Part shown: one piece after another, positions 27,286-36,686 of the stretch
How the letters are laid out: every line of letters starts with the position of its first letter
Numbering within the stretch: the stretch's first letter is position 1
From: Chloroflexota bacterium
GTDB taxonomy: Bacteria > Chloroflexota > UBA11872 > VXOZ01
Direction of reading: 5' to 3'
Length of the DNA: 64,000 nt
NCBI GenBank assembly: GCA_028874195.1
Contig: JAPPLM010000028.1
Coordinates: 37,138 to 101,137 of the forward strand
Position numbers and translations under genes: made by a program
The notes under the pieces: generated by a model
Seen by the model: only the letters and a program-made list of their open reading frames with translations
Databases searched by the model: none
Told to the model about the DNA's origin: nothing

Positions 27286-27594
27286 CTATGCGGTTGGGTC
27301 TGCGCCTACGAGGTCGCCGCGACCGCGCAGGCTCTCAAGATTCTGTGTGTGCACGTGATTGCCGGGCGCAATGTCTTGCGTAGCCGCCCCAATCGATTCG
27401 CCGTACTTGATGACGTGCTCGCCGTTGCCAATGGCTTTCACGGCAATCTTGTGACCGAAGGGAATGTCGTCCAAGATGGTGATTTCCTGTTCGCCGGCCG
27501 GCCCTGAGAATGAGACCTTGGTACCCGGAGTAAGGTCTGCGAGCGCAATGGCGGTGTTATCCTTGTCGTCGATGATGTGAAGAACTTGCTTCAT
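27286..27594 (-). CDS. UxaA-family SAF-domain small subunit
   Basis: The 102-residue protein matches the N-terminal SAF domain of altronate/galactarate dehydratases (DNTAIALADLTPG near 11, IPFGHKIAVKAIGNGEHVIKYG near 44, ending in HVHTQNLES). In sugar-acid dehydratases this domain is a small subunit or N-terminal part paired with a large catalytic UxaA_C part, which is not in the window. It lies 19 bases upstream of nth and 11 bases downstream of a broken gene. The catalytic partner must be elsewhere if the enzyme is functional. Confidence 0.85.
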   Translation of the reverse strand: MKQVLHIIDDKDNTAIALADLTPGTKVSFSGPAGEQEITILDDIPFGHKIAVKAIGNGEHVIKYGESIGAATQDIAPGNHVHTQNLESLRGRGDLVGADPTA

Positions 27595-27605
27595 ATGTTT
27601 TGTCC

Positions 27606-28048
27606 TCAGCAGCCCTGAGCTTTATCTTTGATCGCGTAGATGGCATTTAGCGCATGGTGCTTTGGCAGTGTGCCATGGACACTTATGCGTTGGACACCGC
27701 GTTGCGCTGGGGCAGAAATAGCTGCGAAACGAATGAGCCTATCGAAGGGCAAGAACTCTATGGCAAGGATCCCTCTTTCTCCAACTCGCCACTCCGCTTG
27801 CGCAAATCCCGCAGGGCTTATGCCAATCTGTGGATCAGGTAGTTGTCGTTCGCTCATGAGGAAGAGGGCCAGTTCTTTCATGGAGTCTACTTCTATGTCT
27901 GCTCATCTGGATCGTCTGCAGCGAGCCCATGGAGGTAGTTGAGGCGATCTGCAATCGCACCGAGACCGTAGAGCCTAAGCACGGCAATGATTCCCTCTTG
28001 CTCCGTAGCCAGGGATAGGTGTTCTTTCCAGGAGATACTCTTTACCAA
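27606..28048 (-). pseudogene. Frameshifted small gene of unknown function
   Basis: Two frames together give a continuous, protein-like reading. The upstream frame begins at TTG 28048 and runs KSISWKEHLSLATEQEG ... LYGLGAIADRLNYLHGL ... DDPDEQT to a stop at 27893. The other frame takes over near 27902 (ADIEVDSMKELALFLMSE ... ISPAGFAQAEWRV ... FLPFDRLIRFAAIS) and ends at 27606. The shift corresponds to one missing base in DPDEQ. Both halves have protein-like composition and no domain that I know. The cause may be a real mutation or a sequencing error. It is upstream of the UxaA gene in the same direction. Confidence 0.5.
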
Positions 28049-28280
28049 AGCCTACAGCGTCCGTTGTGCACAGCTACACGAAACTGCCGATCAGTCTATC
28101 TGCTTTGCATTATATCATTCGAGTCGGGCCAAGCGTCACAGGCTTCTTGTTGGGAACCGACTGTTCTTGCATGACGGGTACTGCGCTATTCCGTTGCCAA
28201 ATTCCTTGCCGCTGTCGTAGGCTAGATAGTGTGTTGGCAATAATCCTTGAGCAGATCAACCAATGAGAAGGGTACAGATC

Positions 28281-29388
28281 GTGATCAAAGAGAGAATAGA
28301 AGCATTGAGTGAGCGCGCTGCAGAACTTCGGAGGCGCCTTTGACCTGACCTCTTGGGAAGCGCGTATTGCTGAGCTCGAGGAAAAGTCGCTCGATCCCGA
28401 TTTGTGGGATACGCCCGACGACGCCCAGCGTGTCATGCAAGAGCTCGCCGGCTTGCGCCGCCTCGTTGATGATTGGAATGAGTTTTTTGAGGAGGTCGAA
28501 GCTCTGCAGGAGCTTGCAGAGCTAGACGACCCAGCCCTGGAGACCGAACTCGATGCTGAGGTGAGCCGTCTGGAAGCTGACGGCGAGAAGCGCGAGATTC
28601 AGACACTGTTTCAGGGCCCCTACGACGAGCGCGACGCGCTGCTTTCCCTGCATGCCGGCGCGGGCGGTACCGATTCACAGGACTGGGTGGAGATGCTTCT
28701 CCGCATGTACATCCGCTGGGCGGAGACGCACGCGCACAAGCCCGAGATCCTTGATAGCACCCCCGGTGAAGAAGCCGGCATCAAGAGCGTGACGCTGCAA
28801 ATCAGCGGTCCGTACGCCTATGGCCGGCTCAAGTCCGAGCACGGCGTGCACCGCCTCGTGCGCTTGTCCCCCTTCGATGCAAACAAGCGGCGCCACACAT
28901 CTTTCGCTCTGGTGGAGGCGCTCCCCGTGATCGATGATGACGTCACGGTTGAGATCAAGCCGGATGACGTAAAACTCGATACCTTTCGTGCCAGTGGGGC
29001 CGGCGGCCAGCACGTGAATAAGACGAATTCCGCGGTCCGGCTAACACACATTCCCACAGGCATCGTCGTTTCGTGCCAAAACGAACGCTCGCAACTCCAA
29101 AATCGGGAAGCTGCGATGCGGATTTTGCGGGCGCGCCTCTTGGAGCGCAAGCTCCAGCAGCAGCAAGAGGAGCAGGCAGCGCTCAAAGGTGAGCACACGA
29201 GCGCGGAATGGGGCAGCCAGATTCGTTCGTACGTGCTTCATCCGTACACAATGGTGAAGGACCTCCGCACCGGCGTGGAAACCGGCAACACGCGTGCCGT
29301 ACTCGATGGCGACATCGATGCTTTTACCGAGGCCTATCTGAGGCAACAAGCGGAGGACCTCAGGCACGATGCGGGAGGGATAGCGTAG
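28281..29388 (+). CDS. prfB: Peptide chain release factor 2, with programmed +1 frameshift
   Basis: RF2 ends translation at UGA and UAA. The true gene begins in a different frame from its body: GTG at 28281 (or ATG at 28263) opens a 20-codon frame that stops at the in-frame TGA at 28341-28343. The slip site reads GGAGG-CGC-CTT-TGA-C, with an internal ribosome-binding-like GGAGG (28330-28334) and CTTTGAC, as in most bacterial prfB genes. The ribosome then continues at GAC (28342) into [12 protein letters not shown]. The stop-codon-recognition tripeptide SPF ([15 protein letters not shown]) and the catalytic GGQ ([12 protein letters not shown]) are present. The slip gives autoregulation by RF2 level. 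Confidence 0.93.
28330..28344 (+). promoter_or_regulatory. prfB programmed +1 frameshift site
   Basis: GGAGGCGCCTTTGAC: a ribosome-binding-like GGAGG three bases before CTT, then the stop TGA followed by C. Low RF2 favours slipping at CTT into the +1 frame. Confidence 0.9.
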
Positions 29389-29518
29389 AATGCGGGTTTT
29401 CGATGGTCTACGGCAATCTTAATTCCGACGAGAGCGCGCGCGCATCTGCTGTTTTCGTTGTGCTGCTTCTGGATGCTGAGGCAGACCAGCGCGTCTGGCA
29501 CCGTGGGGAGACCGCTTC

Positions 29519-30190
29519 GTGATCCCCGTGGTGTGCATTGTCGGCAAGCACAATGCGGGCAAGACGACCCTTATCGAGCGAATGATGCCCTGCTTGCACG
29601 AGCGCGGTCGGCGCGTCGCAATCGTAAAGCACGCCGCGCATGGCTTCAAAATGGACCACGAGGGCAGCGATTCGTGGCGCCTGTCACAAACCGACGCTGT
29701 AGCCGTGCTTGTCAGCGGCCCCGGTGGCGCCGCTTTCTCCTGCAAACTGCCGGATGATGCCACTCTGCCACAGATATTGGCGCTGCTGCCCATGCTGGAC
29801 ATTGACCTTGTGCTGGTAGAAGGCCACAGGCGGTCAGATTACCCCAAGATTGAAGTACACCGCGCCGCGTTGGGATCGGACTTACTGGTCTCGGAAGATG
29901 ATCTCATTGCTATTGTGACCGAAAACGATAGTACGTTCTCGGCGCCTTCGTTCCACACTAGTGATCCACAGAGTTTGGCGGCATTCTTGAACGAACGCTT
30001 TCCACACCCAAATGCGGGCCGTGATTCAATCCGGCTTACGATCGATGGAGAGGAAATACCGACTAATGCGTTTGCGAGTGCCGTGATCTCAGGCGGTATA
30101 CGGGGGATGTTGGCTGCACTCAAAGGAGTTGGCGAGCCGGGCGACGTGCGCATAGAGTTGCGCCGCGGGCACGAAGCCGATGATGCGTAG
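29519..30190 (+). CDS. mobB: Molybdopterin-guanine dinucleotide biosynthesis protein B
   Basis: MobB is a P-loop GTPase that assists attachment of GMP to molybdopterin. The GTG start follows GGGGAG. The Walker A motif is GKHNAGKTTL at about 9-18, followed by VAIVKHAAHGFKMDHEGSDSWRL and the LVLVEGHRRSDYPKIEV region. Beyond the ~160-residue core there is a ~60-residue C-terminal extension (RLTIDGEEIPTNAFASAVISG ...) that is also known from some anaerobes and may be a separate module. It links with moaA to a molybdenum enzyme elsewhere. Confidence 0.88.
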   Translation: MIPVVCIVGKHNAGKTTLIERMMPCLHERGRRVAIVKHAAHGFKMDHEGSDSWRLSQTDAVAVLVSGPGGAAFSCKLPDDATLPQILALLPMLDIDLVLVEGHRRSDYPKIEVHRAALGSDLLVSEDDLIAIVTENDSTFSAPSFHTSDPQSLAAFLNERFPHPNAGRDSIRLTIDGEEIPTNAFASAVISGGIRGMLAALKGVGEPGDVRIELRRGHEADDA

Positions 30191-30283
30191 CATGCTCTCA
30201 TCCAAAGAGAGTTGTCTGCGAGCAGGTGCAGCCGTTGCGGTCTTGCGGCCAAAATCCTGACAGACTTGCAAAGTCTTAATCGA

Positions 30284-30315
30284 GTGGAGGCGGGATCGAG
30301 CGATCCCACCTCCAC
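30284..30315. terminator. Bidirectional hairpin between mobB and leuA
   Basis: GTGGAGG-C-GGGATCG and CGATCCC-A-CCTCCAC form a 14-pair stem with one C/A mismatch and a two-base loop. It lies between two convergent genes and could end transcription from both sides. Confidence 0.6.
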
Positions 30316-30359
30316 GTATTCTTGACGAACTCAGCTAGTCTCCATACTCAAGGCATGTT

Positions 30360-31925
30360 CTAGGCTTGAGTGCTTGCCGCCGCCAGCGGTTTCTCCTCCC
30401 CTTGCGACTCCGCGATGCTTTGGGCGTAGATGTGCTTGTTCAGGGCATTCATGTACGCCTTGGCGCTGGCGACGATGATGTCTGTGTCAGCGCCGTAGCC
30501 GGTCACGGATACCCCTTCGCTTTCCAGGCGAATGCTCACTTCACCCTGCGCGTCGATGCCCTCTGTAACCGCTTGCACGCGGAATTCGGTGAGCTCTGCC
30601 GGAACCTTGACGATACTGTCGATGGCCTTGCAGACTGCGTCAACCGGCCCATCACCGAGGGCAGAGTCTTCAAAGACCTGGTCTTCATCATCGATGATGC
30701 GCACTGTCGCCGTCGGGATACTCTTATCGCCACAACTCACCTGGACAAGGTCTAGATGAAAGTACTCTTTGGCATGGAGCACGTCGCTGGAAAGCAATGC
30801 CTCGATATCGCGCGCGGTTACGTTGCGTCGCTTGTCCGCGAGGTCCTTGAAACGGTCGAAGGCCTCCTGAAACTCCTGCTCGCTCAGGTGATAGCCCATC
30901 TTGGCAAGCTGGTCGCGAAAAGCGTGGCGGCCGCTCGTCTTGCCAAGGACAATGCGGCTGCCGCCCATGCCCACACTTTGGGGTGTCATGATCTCGTAGG
31001 TCTGCCGGTCTTTCAGCATGCCGTCCTGATGGAGGCCGGAAGAATGCGCGAACGCATTGGCGCCGACGACCGCCTTATTGGGCTGTACTGGCATGCTCAT
31101 GAGATCGCTTACCATCCGGCTCGTGCGGTAGATCTCCTCGGTGTTGATACCGTGCGACACCTTGAAGAAGTCTTTCCGCACGGTGGTATTCATCACCACT
31201 TCTTCCAGCGAGGCGTTGCCGGCCCGTTCGCCGACGCCGTTGATCGTGCACTCGATCTGGTCTACGCCGTTCATGATGGCCGCGAGTGAATTAGCGTTGG
31301 CCTGGCCGAGGTCGTTATGGCAGTGGACGGAGAGCGTGATGTTGTCGATGCCGGGCGTGTGGGCGCGCAGGTATTGCAGGAGTTCCGCAAACTCACGCGG
31401 CTGGGTGTAGCCCATGGTGTCGGGCACATTGATGACCTTTGCTCCTGCCGCAATCGTATCACCAAATAGTTGACATAAATAACCCCAATCGCTGCGCGTG
31501 GCGTCCATGGCCGAGAATTCGACGTTGGAGGTATATCCAACTGCCTGCTCGACGCACGCCACCGCTGCCTCTCTAACCTCCTGGCGCGTCATCCGCAGTT
31601 GGCGCTCCAGGTGAATGTCGCTGGACGAGATGAAGACGTGGATGCGCGGGGCTTCGCCTTCTTTGATGGCTTCCCAGGCGGCCTCGACCTGGTCCGGTTT
31701 GAAGCCGGAGAGCGCGCAGATTTGCACATCTCGCAGCTTTTCCGCGAGGAGTTGCACTGCCTGGAAATCGCCCGGAGATGTCCGCGGAAAGCCGGCCTCA
31801 AGAATGTCGACGCCGAGCCGTTCCAGTTGCTGGCCAAGATACAGCTTCTCTTCTACCGTCAGAGACCCGCCTGCCGCTTGCTCGCCGTCGCGCAGCGTTG
31901 TATCGAAGATTTGTAACGTTCGCAT
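30360..31925 (-). CDS. leuA: 2-isopropylmalate synthase
   Basis: LeuA condenses acetyl-CoA with 2-oxoisovalerate, the first step of leucine synthesis. The N-terminal TIM barrel has the family signature DTTLRDGEQAAGG (8-20) and the metal-binding histidine motif VHCHNDLGQANANS (about 200-213). The C-terminal regulatory domain, about 390-500, includes SIRLESEGVSVTGYGADTD and the EFRVQAVTEGIDAQGEVS segment involved in leucine feedback. The start ATG follows GAGGATAG. It is the last gene of the ilvB-ilvN-ilvC-leuA run; 225 bases separate it from ilvC. Confidence 0.95.
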   Translation of the reverse strand: MRTLQIFDTTLRDGEQAAGGSLTVEEKLYLGQQLERLGVDILEAGFPRTSPGDFQAVQLLAEKLRDVQICALSGFKPDQVEAAWEAIKEGEAPRIHVFISSSDIHLERQLRMTRQEVREAAVACVEQAVGYTSNVEFSAMDATRSDWGYLCQLFGDTIAAGAKVINVPDTMGYTQPREFAELLQYLRAHTPGIDNITLSVHCHNDLGQANANSLAAIMNGVDQIECTINGVGERAGNASLEEVVMNTTVRKDFFKVSHGINTEEIYRTSRMVSDLMSMPVQPNKAVVGANAFAHSSGLHQDGMLKDRQTYEIMTPQSVGMGGSRIVLGKTSGRHAFRDQLAKMGYHLSEQEFQEAFDRFKDLADKRRNVTARDIEALLSSDVLHAKEYFHLDLVQVSCGDKSIPTATVRIIDDEDQVFEDSALGDGPVDAVCKAIDSIVKVPAELTEFRVQAVTEGIDAQGEVSIRLESEGVSVTGYGADTDIIVASAKAYMNALNKHIYAQSIAESQGEEKPLAAASTQA

Positions 31926-32150
31926 TTTGGATACTATCCTCTACATCAAGTAAACACTTTTCGTGCCGATTGCACGCCACACACTAGGAGAAGGCAGGCG
32001 CGGCAAGCGTGCAGGCCCGCCAGCAAACCAAGGCAGTTATGCCTAGGCGCCGGATGGGCCTGAGTCCACTCTCCTGTTTGACTAAGTGTTGCAAAGCTGA
32101 AAAGGATGGAAACTGCGAAATCCCCATCGCGTGTGTTTCCTCTAGGGTGT

Positions 32151-33146
32151 TTACTTGGGATCGAGCCACGGCATCATTGCTCGCAGGTTCTTGCCGACGG
32201 TCTCAATCTGGTGAGTCTTATCCATTTCGCGGTAGGCGTTGAAAGCCGGTCGATCCGCCATGTTTTCCAGGATCCACTCCCGCGCAAATTCGCCGGTTTG
32301 GATTTCGCGCAAGATCTCCTGCATAGTTTCACGCACGTGGTCGTCCACCACTCTCGGGCCGCGGCTGTAGTCGCCGTACTCGGCCGTTTCGCTCACCGAG
32401 TAGCGCATGTAGTTCAGTCCGCCTTGGTAGAAGAGGTCCACGATGAGCTTGAGCTCGTGCATGCACTCGAAGTAGGCGATCTCCGGTTGGTACCCGGCCT
32501 CGACCAGGATCTCGAACGCCGCCTTGACCAGCGCGCTCACGCCGCCGCATAGCACGGTCTGCTCGCCAAAGAGATCGGTCTCCGTTTCTTCCTTAAACGT
32601 CGTATTCAGGACTCCCGCCCGCGTGCAGCCGATGCCGCGTGCATAGGCGAGGGTTAGCTCACGAGCGTTGCCGCTGGCGTCCTGCTGGATGGCGATAAGA
32701 CCTGGCACGCCGTTGCCTTCCTCAAACGTGGCGCGCATGCGGTGGCCGGGAGCCTTCGGAGCAACCATGCTCACGTCCACCATGGCAGGAGGGACGATCT
32801 GCTGGAAGTGAATGTTGAAGCCATGAGCGAAGAGGAGCACTTGGCCCGCGCGCAGATGAGGTGCAATTGCATCCTGGAAGAGGCTTGGCTGCACCGTATC
32901 CGGTGCGAGCATCATGATGAGGTCGGCTTGCTGTGCCACCGCCTCGGTTGTGCCAACGCCCAGACCGTCGCTCTCTACTTTCGACCACGAGCGACTGCCT
33001 TCGTACAGGCCCACCATGACATTGCAGCCGCTGTCGCGCAGGTTGAGCGCATGGGCGTGCCCCTGGCTGCCGTAGCCAATAATGCCGACAGTCTTATCGT
33101 TGAGCAGATCGATATTTGCGTCTTCGTCGTAGTAGACCTGAACCAC
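32151..33146 (-). CDS. ilvC: Ketol-acid reductoisomerase
   Basis: IlvC converts acetolactate to dihydroxyisovalerate with NADPH and Mg2+. I place the start at GTG 33146, preceded by AGAGAGG and giving the usual N-terminus [15 protein letters not shown] (331 residues, class I). The dinucleotide-binding motif is [13 protein letters not shown], and the Mg2+ ligands lie in the [20 protein letters not shown] segment. The frame extends 14 residues upstream, but those residues contribute nothing. It belongs to the branched-chain amino acid operon. Confidence 0.95.
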   Translation of the reverse strand: MVQVYYDEDANIDLLNDKTVGIIGYGSQGHAHALNLRDSGCNVMVGLYEGSRSWSKVESDGLGVGTTEAVAQQADLIMMLAPDTVQPSLFQDAIAPHLRAGQVLLFAHGFNIHFQQIVPPAMVDVSMVAPKAPGHRMRATFEEGNGVPGLIAIQQDASGNARELTLAYARGIGCTRAGVLNTTFKEETETDLFGEQTVLCGGVSALVKAAFEILVEAGYQPEIAYFECMHELKLIVDLFYQGGLNYMRYSVSETAEYGDYSRGPRVVDDHVRETMQEILREIQTGEFAREWILENMADRPAFNAYREMDKTHQIETVGKNLRAMMPWLDPK

Positions 33147-33241
33147 TGTTCCCTCTCTTCGCTCTCCGACTGTTTTGTTTCTTTTCAAGCAAGGGGCCGC
33201 CTCTCAGTCATGAGGCGCCCCTCTTTCAGCCAGTTGTAATG

Positions 33242-33763
33242 CTACGCTGCCGGTCCATCCTCCGCTACCATCGTCGGCGTCGGCATGGCGCGTCCGCGCA
33301 CCATGGCGACCTCCCCGGTGCGGCTCAGCTCCAGGATGCCGTAGGGACGAATGATCTCGACGAACGAGTCGATCTTGTCTTCGTCCCCGGTGATCTCGAG
33401 TATGATGCTGCCGGGTGAGACGTCTACCACTTGCGCCCGATAGACATTGGCGAGTTGCAGAATCTCCGTGCGTTTCATCTCCGGCGCGGCTATCTTGGCG
33501 AGCGCCATCTCGCGCGAAACGTGGCGTTGCTCCGTGACATCCGTGACCGAGACCACTTCAATCAGCTTATCCAACTGTTTCGTTACCTGAATCGCTTCTT
33601 TGTGGTCTTCCGCCACGACAATCGTCATGCGGGAGATACCCGGACGGTGCGAGTGGCCGACGGCCAGGCTCTCGATGTTGTACGCGCGCTTGCGAAAGAG
33701 GCTGGCGATGCGGTTGAGCACACCGGGATGGTCTTCCACGTCGGCAATTAGGACGTGTCTCAT
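33242..33763 (-). CDS. ilvN: Acetolactate synthase small (regulatory) subunit
   Basis: The 173-residue subunit has an N-terminal ACT domain (HVLIADVEDHPGVLNRIASL) that binds valine for feedback inhibition, and a C-terminal IlvN domain (GSIILEITGDEDKIDSFVEI). Its start overlaps the stop of ilvB by four bases (ATGA), so it is translationally coupled. It is called IlvH/IlvN; the length fits either. Confidence 0.95.
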   Translation of the reverse strand: MRHVLIADVEDHPGVLNRIASLFRKRAYNIESLAVGHSHRPGISRMTIVVAEDHKEAIQVTKQLDKLIEVVSVTDVTEQRHVSREMALAKIAAPEMKRTEILQLANVYRAQVVDVSPGSIILEITGDEDKIDSFVEIIRPYGILELSRTGEVAMVRGRAMPTPTMVAEDGPAA

Positions 33764-35463
33764 GCGTACCTCGCTTCTTCCACTTCGTCGCCTTCGATGG
33801 TCTCGGCAAGGCTCGAACCGGCAGGCACCATGGGGTAGACCTTTTCGACTTCGTCGACAACCAGGTCAAGCACCACCGGGCCGGGAATCTGCGCCGCCTC
33901 TTTCAAGACCTTGAGCACCTCTTTCTTGGACGTCGCGCGCAGGCCAGCTAGACCGTATGCTTCGGCGAGCTTGACGAAGTCAGGGTTCTCCAGTTTGGCG
34001 CTCATGAAGCGGCCTTCATAGAAGAGCGTCTGCCACTGCCGAATCATGCCGAGATGGTTGTTGTTGATGATGGCAATCTTGACGTCCACGTTGTGCTCCT
34101 TGACGACCGCAAGGTCTTGCAGGGTCATCTGGAAGCCGCCGTCACCGATAATGCACCACACTTGCTCATTGGGACGCGCGTACTTGACGCCAATGGCTGC
34201 AGGGAAGGCATAGCCCATGGCGCCGAGGCCGCCCGACGAGAAGAACGTGTTGCGCCGGTCGTACCAGAAGTGCTGAGCGGCCCACATTTGGGCCTGACCA
34301 ACGTCCGTGACAACCACCGCCTCGCCATTGGTAATGTGATATATCTGGCGAATAACCCACTGCGGAAGCACAATTTCAGTCTCGCGGATAGCGAGGCTGG
34401 GATGCTCTTCGCGCCATTGGCAAATCTGCTTGACCCAAGGCGTGTGGTCGAGCTGGTCGATCTCGTCGATGAGCGCGCGGATGGTGGGCTTGAGGTCTGC
34501 CACGATGCCGACGTCGGTCGTGACGTTCTTGCCGATTTCCGCCGGGTCGATATCCACGTGGATGATGCGCGCCTCTGTCGCGAAGTCTTCCAGGCGGCCC
34601 GTCACACGGTCGTCGAAGCGCATACCCAGAGAGATGAGCAGGTCGGCGCGGTCAACGGCCCAGTTGGCATAGAGGTTCCCGTGCATACCGACCATGCCGA
34701 ATGAGAGTTCGTGGCTCTCCGGGAATGACGAAACACCGTGCAGCGTCGTAATGACGGGTATGTTCGCTTTCTCGGCGAACGCCAGCAATTCGTCATAGGC
34801 GCCCGAATAATGTATGCCGTGGCCGGCCAAGATGATTGGCTTCTCCGAGCCGTGGATTACCTCCGCCGCGGCGCGCACGAGCGTCGGATCGGGCTGCATA
34901 CCTTCGTCGGGGTTATAGCCGGGAATATTGGGCGGTGGGAAGTCGTCGAACTCAACCTCCTCCAAGAAAACGTCTTTAGGAACGTCAACCTGCACAGGCC
35001 CTTTGCGTCCCGTGTTAGCAATATAGAAGGCCTCTTCCATAACGCGGGGAAGCTCTTCGGCGTTCATGACCAGCCAATTGTGCTTGGTGATGGGCAGCAT
35101 GACGCCGGTCGCGTCGGTTTCCTGGAAGCCGTCGGTGCCCAGCAGGTTGCGCGGCACCTGGCCGGTGAGGGCAACCACGGGCACGGAATCCATATGCGCG
35201 CCCGCAATGCCGGTCACGAGATTGGTGACACCGGGTCCGCTGGTGGCAATGCACACGCCCACGTCGCCACTGGCGCGGGCATAGCCGTCGGCCGCGAACG
35301 CGGCGCCCTGTTCGTGACGCACCAGAATGTGATTCAGCCTGTCTTGGTAATGATAGAGTGCGTCATACAGGGGCAGACACGCGCCTCCGGGATACCCGAA
35401 AACGGTGTGCACACCATGCGCCACCAAGCTATCCAAGATAATCTCTGCACCTGTCCGTTTCAT
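33760..35463 (-). CDS. ilvB: Acetolactate synthase large (catalytic) subunit
   Basis: This thiamine-diphosphate enzyme condenses two pyruvates (or pyruvate and 2-oxobutyrate). The catalytic glutamate region is LVRHEQGAAFAADGYARA near 47-65; the ThDP-binding GDG motif is IIGDGGFQMTLQDLAVV ... NNNHLGMIRQWQ. Length, 567 residues, is normal. It is the first gene of the ilvB-ilvN-ilvC-leuA order and is preceded by a structured leader. Confidence 0.96.
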   Translation of the reverse strand: MKRTGAEIILDSLVAHGVHTVFGYPGGACLPLYDALYHYQDRLNHILVRHEQGAAFAADGYARASGDVGVCIATSGPGVTNLVTGIAGAHMDSVPVVALTGQVPRNLLGTDGFQETDATGVMLPITKHNWLVMNAEELPRVMEEAFYIANTGRKGPVQVDVPKDVFLEEVEFDDFPPPNIPGYNPDEGMQPDPTLVRAAAEVIHGSEKPIILAGHGIHYSGAYDELLAFAEKANIPVITTLHGVSSFPESHELSFGMVGMHGNLYANWAVDRADLLISLGMRFDDRVTGRLEDFATEARIIHVDIDPAEIGKNVTTDVGIVADLKPTIRALIDEIDQLDHTPWVKQICQWREEHPSLAIRETEIVLPQWVIRQIYHITNGEAVVVTDVGQAQMWAAQHFWYDRRNTFFSSGGLGAMGYAFPAAIGVKYARPNEQVWCIIGDGGFQMTLQDLAVVKEHNVDVKIAIINNNHLGMIRQWQTLFYEGRFMSAKLENPDFVKLAEAYGLAGLRATSKKEVLKVLKEAAQIPGPVVLDLVVDEVEKVYPMVPAGSSLAETIEGDEVEEARYA

Positions 35464-35479
35464 TTTCTCTTAACCTTCT

Positions 35480-35690
35480 GCTGCACTTTTGATACTCTTC
35501 TACGTTGCCACTTTCAAGGCACTAAACGACGTGTCGTGGCACACACTTCTTCTGTCCCGGAGAGACGGGTACCGAACTGCAAGACGCGGGCGCCACCAAA
35601 CGATAGGTGCGCCACGTCCTACAAGTGTTTACCTCCGTTATTGCAAGCGAACTGATCCACTTCATGATACTAGCCAAACTCACGTGTGTT
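35480..35690 (-). promoter_or_regulatory. Structured leader upstream of ilvB, possible attenuator
   Basis: On the minus strand the stems GGCGC-ACC/GGTGGCGCC and CCCG-TCTCTC-CGGG are followed by ACGAC-AC-GTCGT. An earlier CGTGGCGCAC can pair instead with the later GTGTGCCACG, so two folds compete. GGTGGCGCCCGCG resembles part of the T-box core but differs by an extra base, and no stem I is seen. A 47-codon frame in it (about 35665-35522) has no run of branched-chain codons. The kind of control is unclear. Confidence 0.35.
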
Positions 35691-35720
35691 AAGCGGTTGC
35701 TCCCGCTCTAGAATACCCAA

Positions 35721-36077
35721 CTATGTTTCCGCGACACCAAACGTAGCCAACACTTTGCGCAAGACTATGAATATGCCAATGAGCAGCCACGCCAGCACGA
35801 ATTCGGCGGCAAGGAGCGCTGGGCTCAGCCGCCACAACTGCGTCAGGGCCTGCTCGGATGCCTGCCAGCTTCCTTCCACCAGGCCGGTGATTAGAGCAAT
35901 TGGAATCCCGATGAGCAACAGCGCGAGCACTCCCAGAACCAGAATAGTGACTGAGAGCGCAAGCACCGCCGTCAACAGCGTCCGCCTGCTCCACCGGTAC
36001 ACCGTAGAGAGCCGGTCTGGCTCGATTTGCATGTCTACGGCAGATTCTGGAAACTCACCTAGCATCGCCTTGGTCAT
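35721..36077 (-). CDS. Small two-helix membrane protein of unknown function
   Basis: This 118-residue protein has two hydrophobic helices (about 34-62 and 87-108) with a polar loop between. The N-terminus is acidic and cytoplasmic by the positive-inside rule (RWSRR before helix 1). I recognise no family. It sits upstream of ilvB in the same direction, 260 bases away. No clear ribosome-binding site precedes the ATG. Confidence 0.6.
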   Translation of the reverse strand: MTKAMLGEFPESAVDMQIEPDRLSTVYRWSRRTLLTAVLALSVTILVLGVLALLLIGIPIALITGLVEGSWQASEQALTQLWRLSPALLAAEFVLAWLLIGIFIVLRKVLATFGVAET

Positions 36078-36686
36078 CCAATCGCACTCGTGCTACAACT
36101 AACAAGAAACCCGTCCCTGCGTTGGGGACGGGCATTCGCGCTATCTGCTGCAACTGGTACAGTGGGTCTTGTCTTGGTGCTCAGTGTGCACTCTTGGCGC
36201 CTGACTTTCTGCATCGACTGTCCGGCGACCGGATTCTCGCTGGTGCATCACTCTTCTTTGGTCGGTGCTGGGAATACTGCCGTCCCGCTGGTAGTGGTGT
36301 GTGTTTTCTTTCTAGCGCCGCCTAGGCGGCTACAAGAAATACAAACACTGGCGGCCACAACTCAATCGTGTGGCCGCCGCGAAGCGCAAGGCTCTTGGCA
36401 TTCGCAGCGGGGATCATGGGAGCAACTATTCGCTTGTAATTTGCACCAAACCTGATACTGACTTTGTCACTTATATCACGATGTCAGCAACTTCGTCAAG
36501 AGCACTAACCCCAATTAGTTGACAACAATTCGCAATTTCTGGTAGTTTTGGAAAGGGTTGCGTAGAAACTCTTGTCGCTGCCTCATAACCTCACTAAACT
36601 GCCTGAGGAAGGCTGACTGAATTACGTAGCATTTGGAGCAGCGCTTTGGTTTCCAAAGCGTTTAGTTTGTGGAGAAGGATTGCAGA
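36078..36686. other. 600-base gap with two hairpins
   Basis: CCCGTCCC-TGCGTTG-GGGACGGG at 36111-36133 is followed on the minus strand by TTTCTTGTT and looks like a minus-strand terminator. A perfect 10-bp stem (36350-36359 with 36369-36378) lies further on. A TTGACA at 36519-36524, 18 bases before TAGTTT, is a weak promoter candidate for the ferredoxin-like gene. A 121-codon plus-strand frame (36090-36455) lacks protein character. Confidence 0.4.
36111..36133 (-). terminator. Minus-strand hairpin with U-rich tail
   Basis: An 8-bp perfect stem with a 7-base loop is followed, on the minus strand, by TTTCTTGTTAG. No gene on that strand lies close upstream of it; it could protect the 118-residue gene from read-through. 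Confidence 0.45.

Noticed and set aside
28309..28341. Start of prfB at GTG 28309
   Set aside because: This is an artefact of reading the +1 frame; the true start lies upstream in the zero frame before the programmed slip.
35480..35690. Classical T-box riboswitch before ilvB
   Set aside because: GGTGGCGCCCGCG has one extra base compared with the T-box core, and neither a stem I with AGTA nor a specifier loop could be found.
36090..36455. 121-codon frame upstream of the ferredoxin-like gene
   Set aside because: It lacks domain patterns, crosses two strong hairpins and has no ribosome-binding site.
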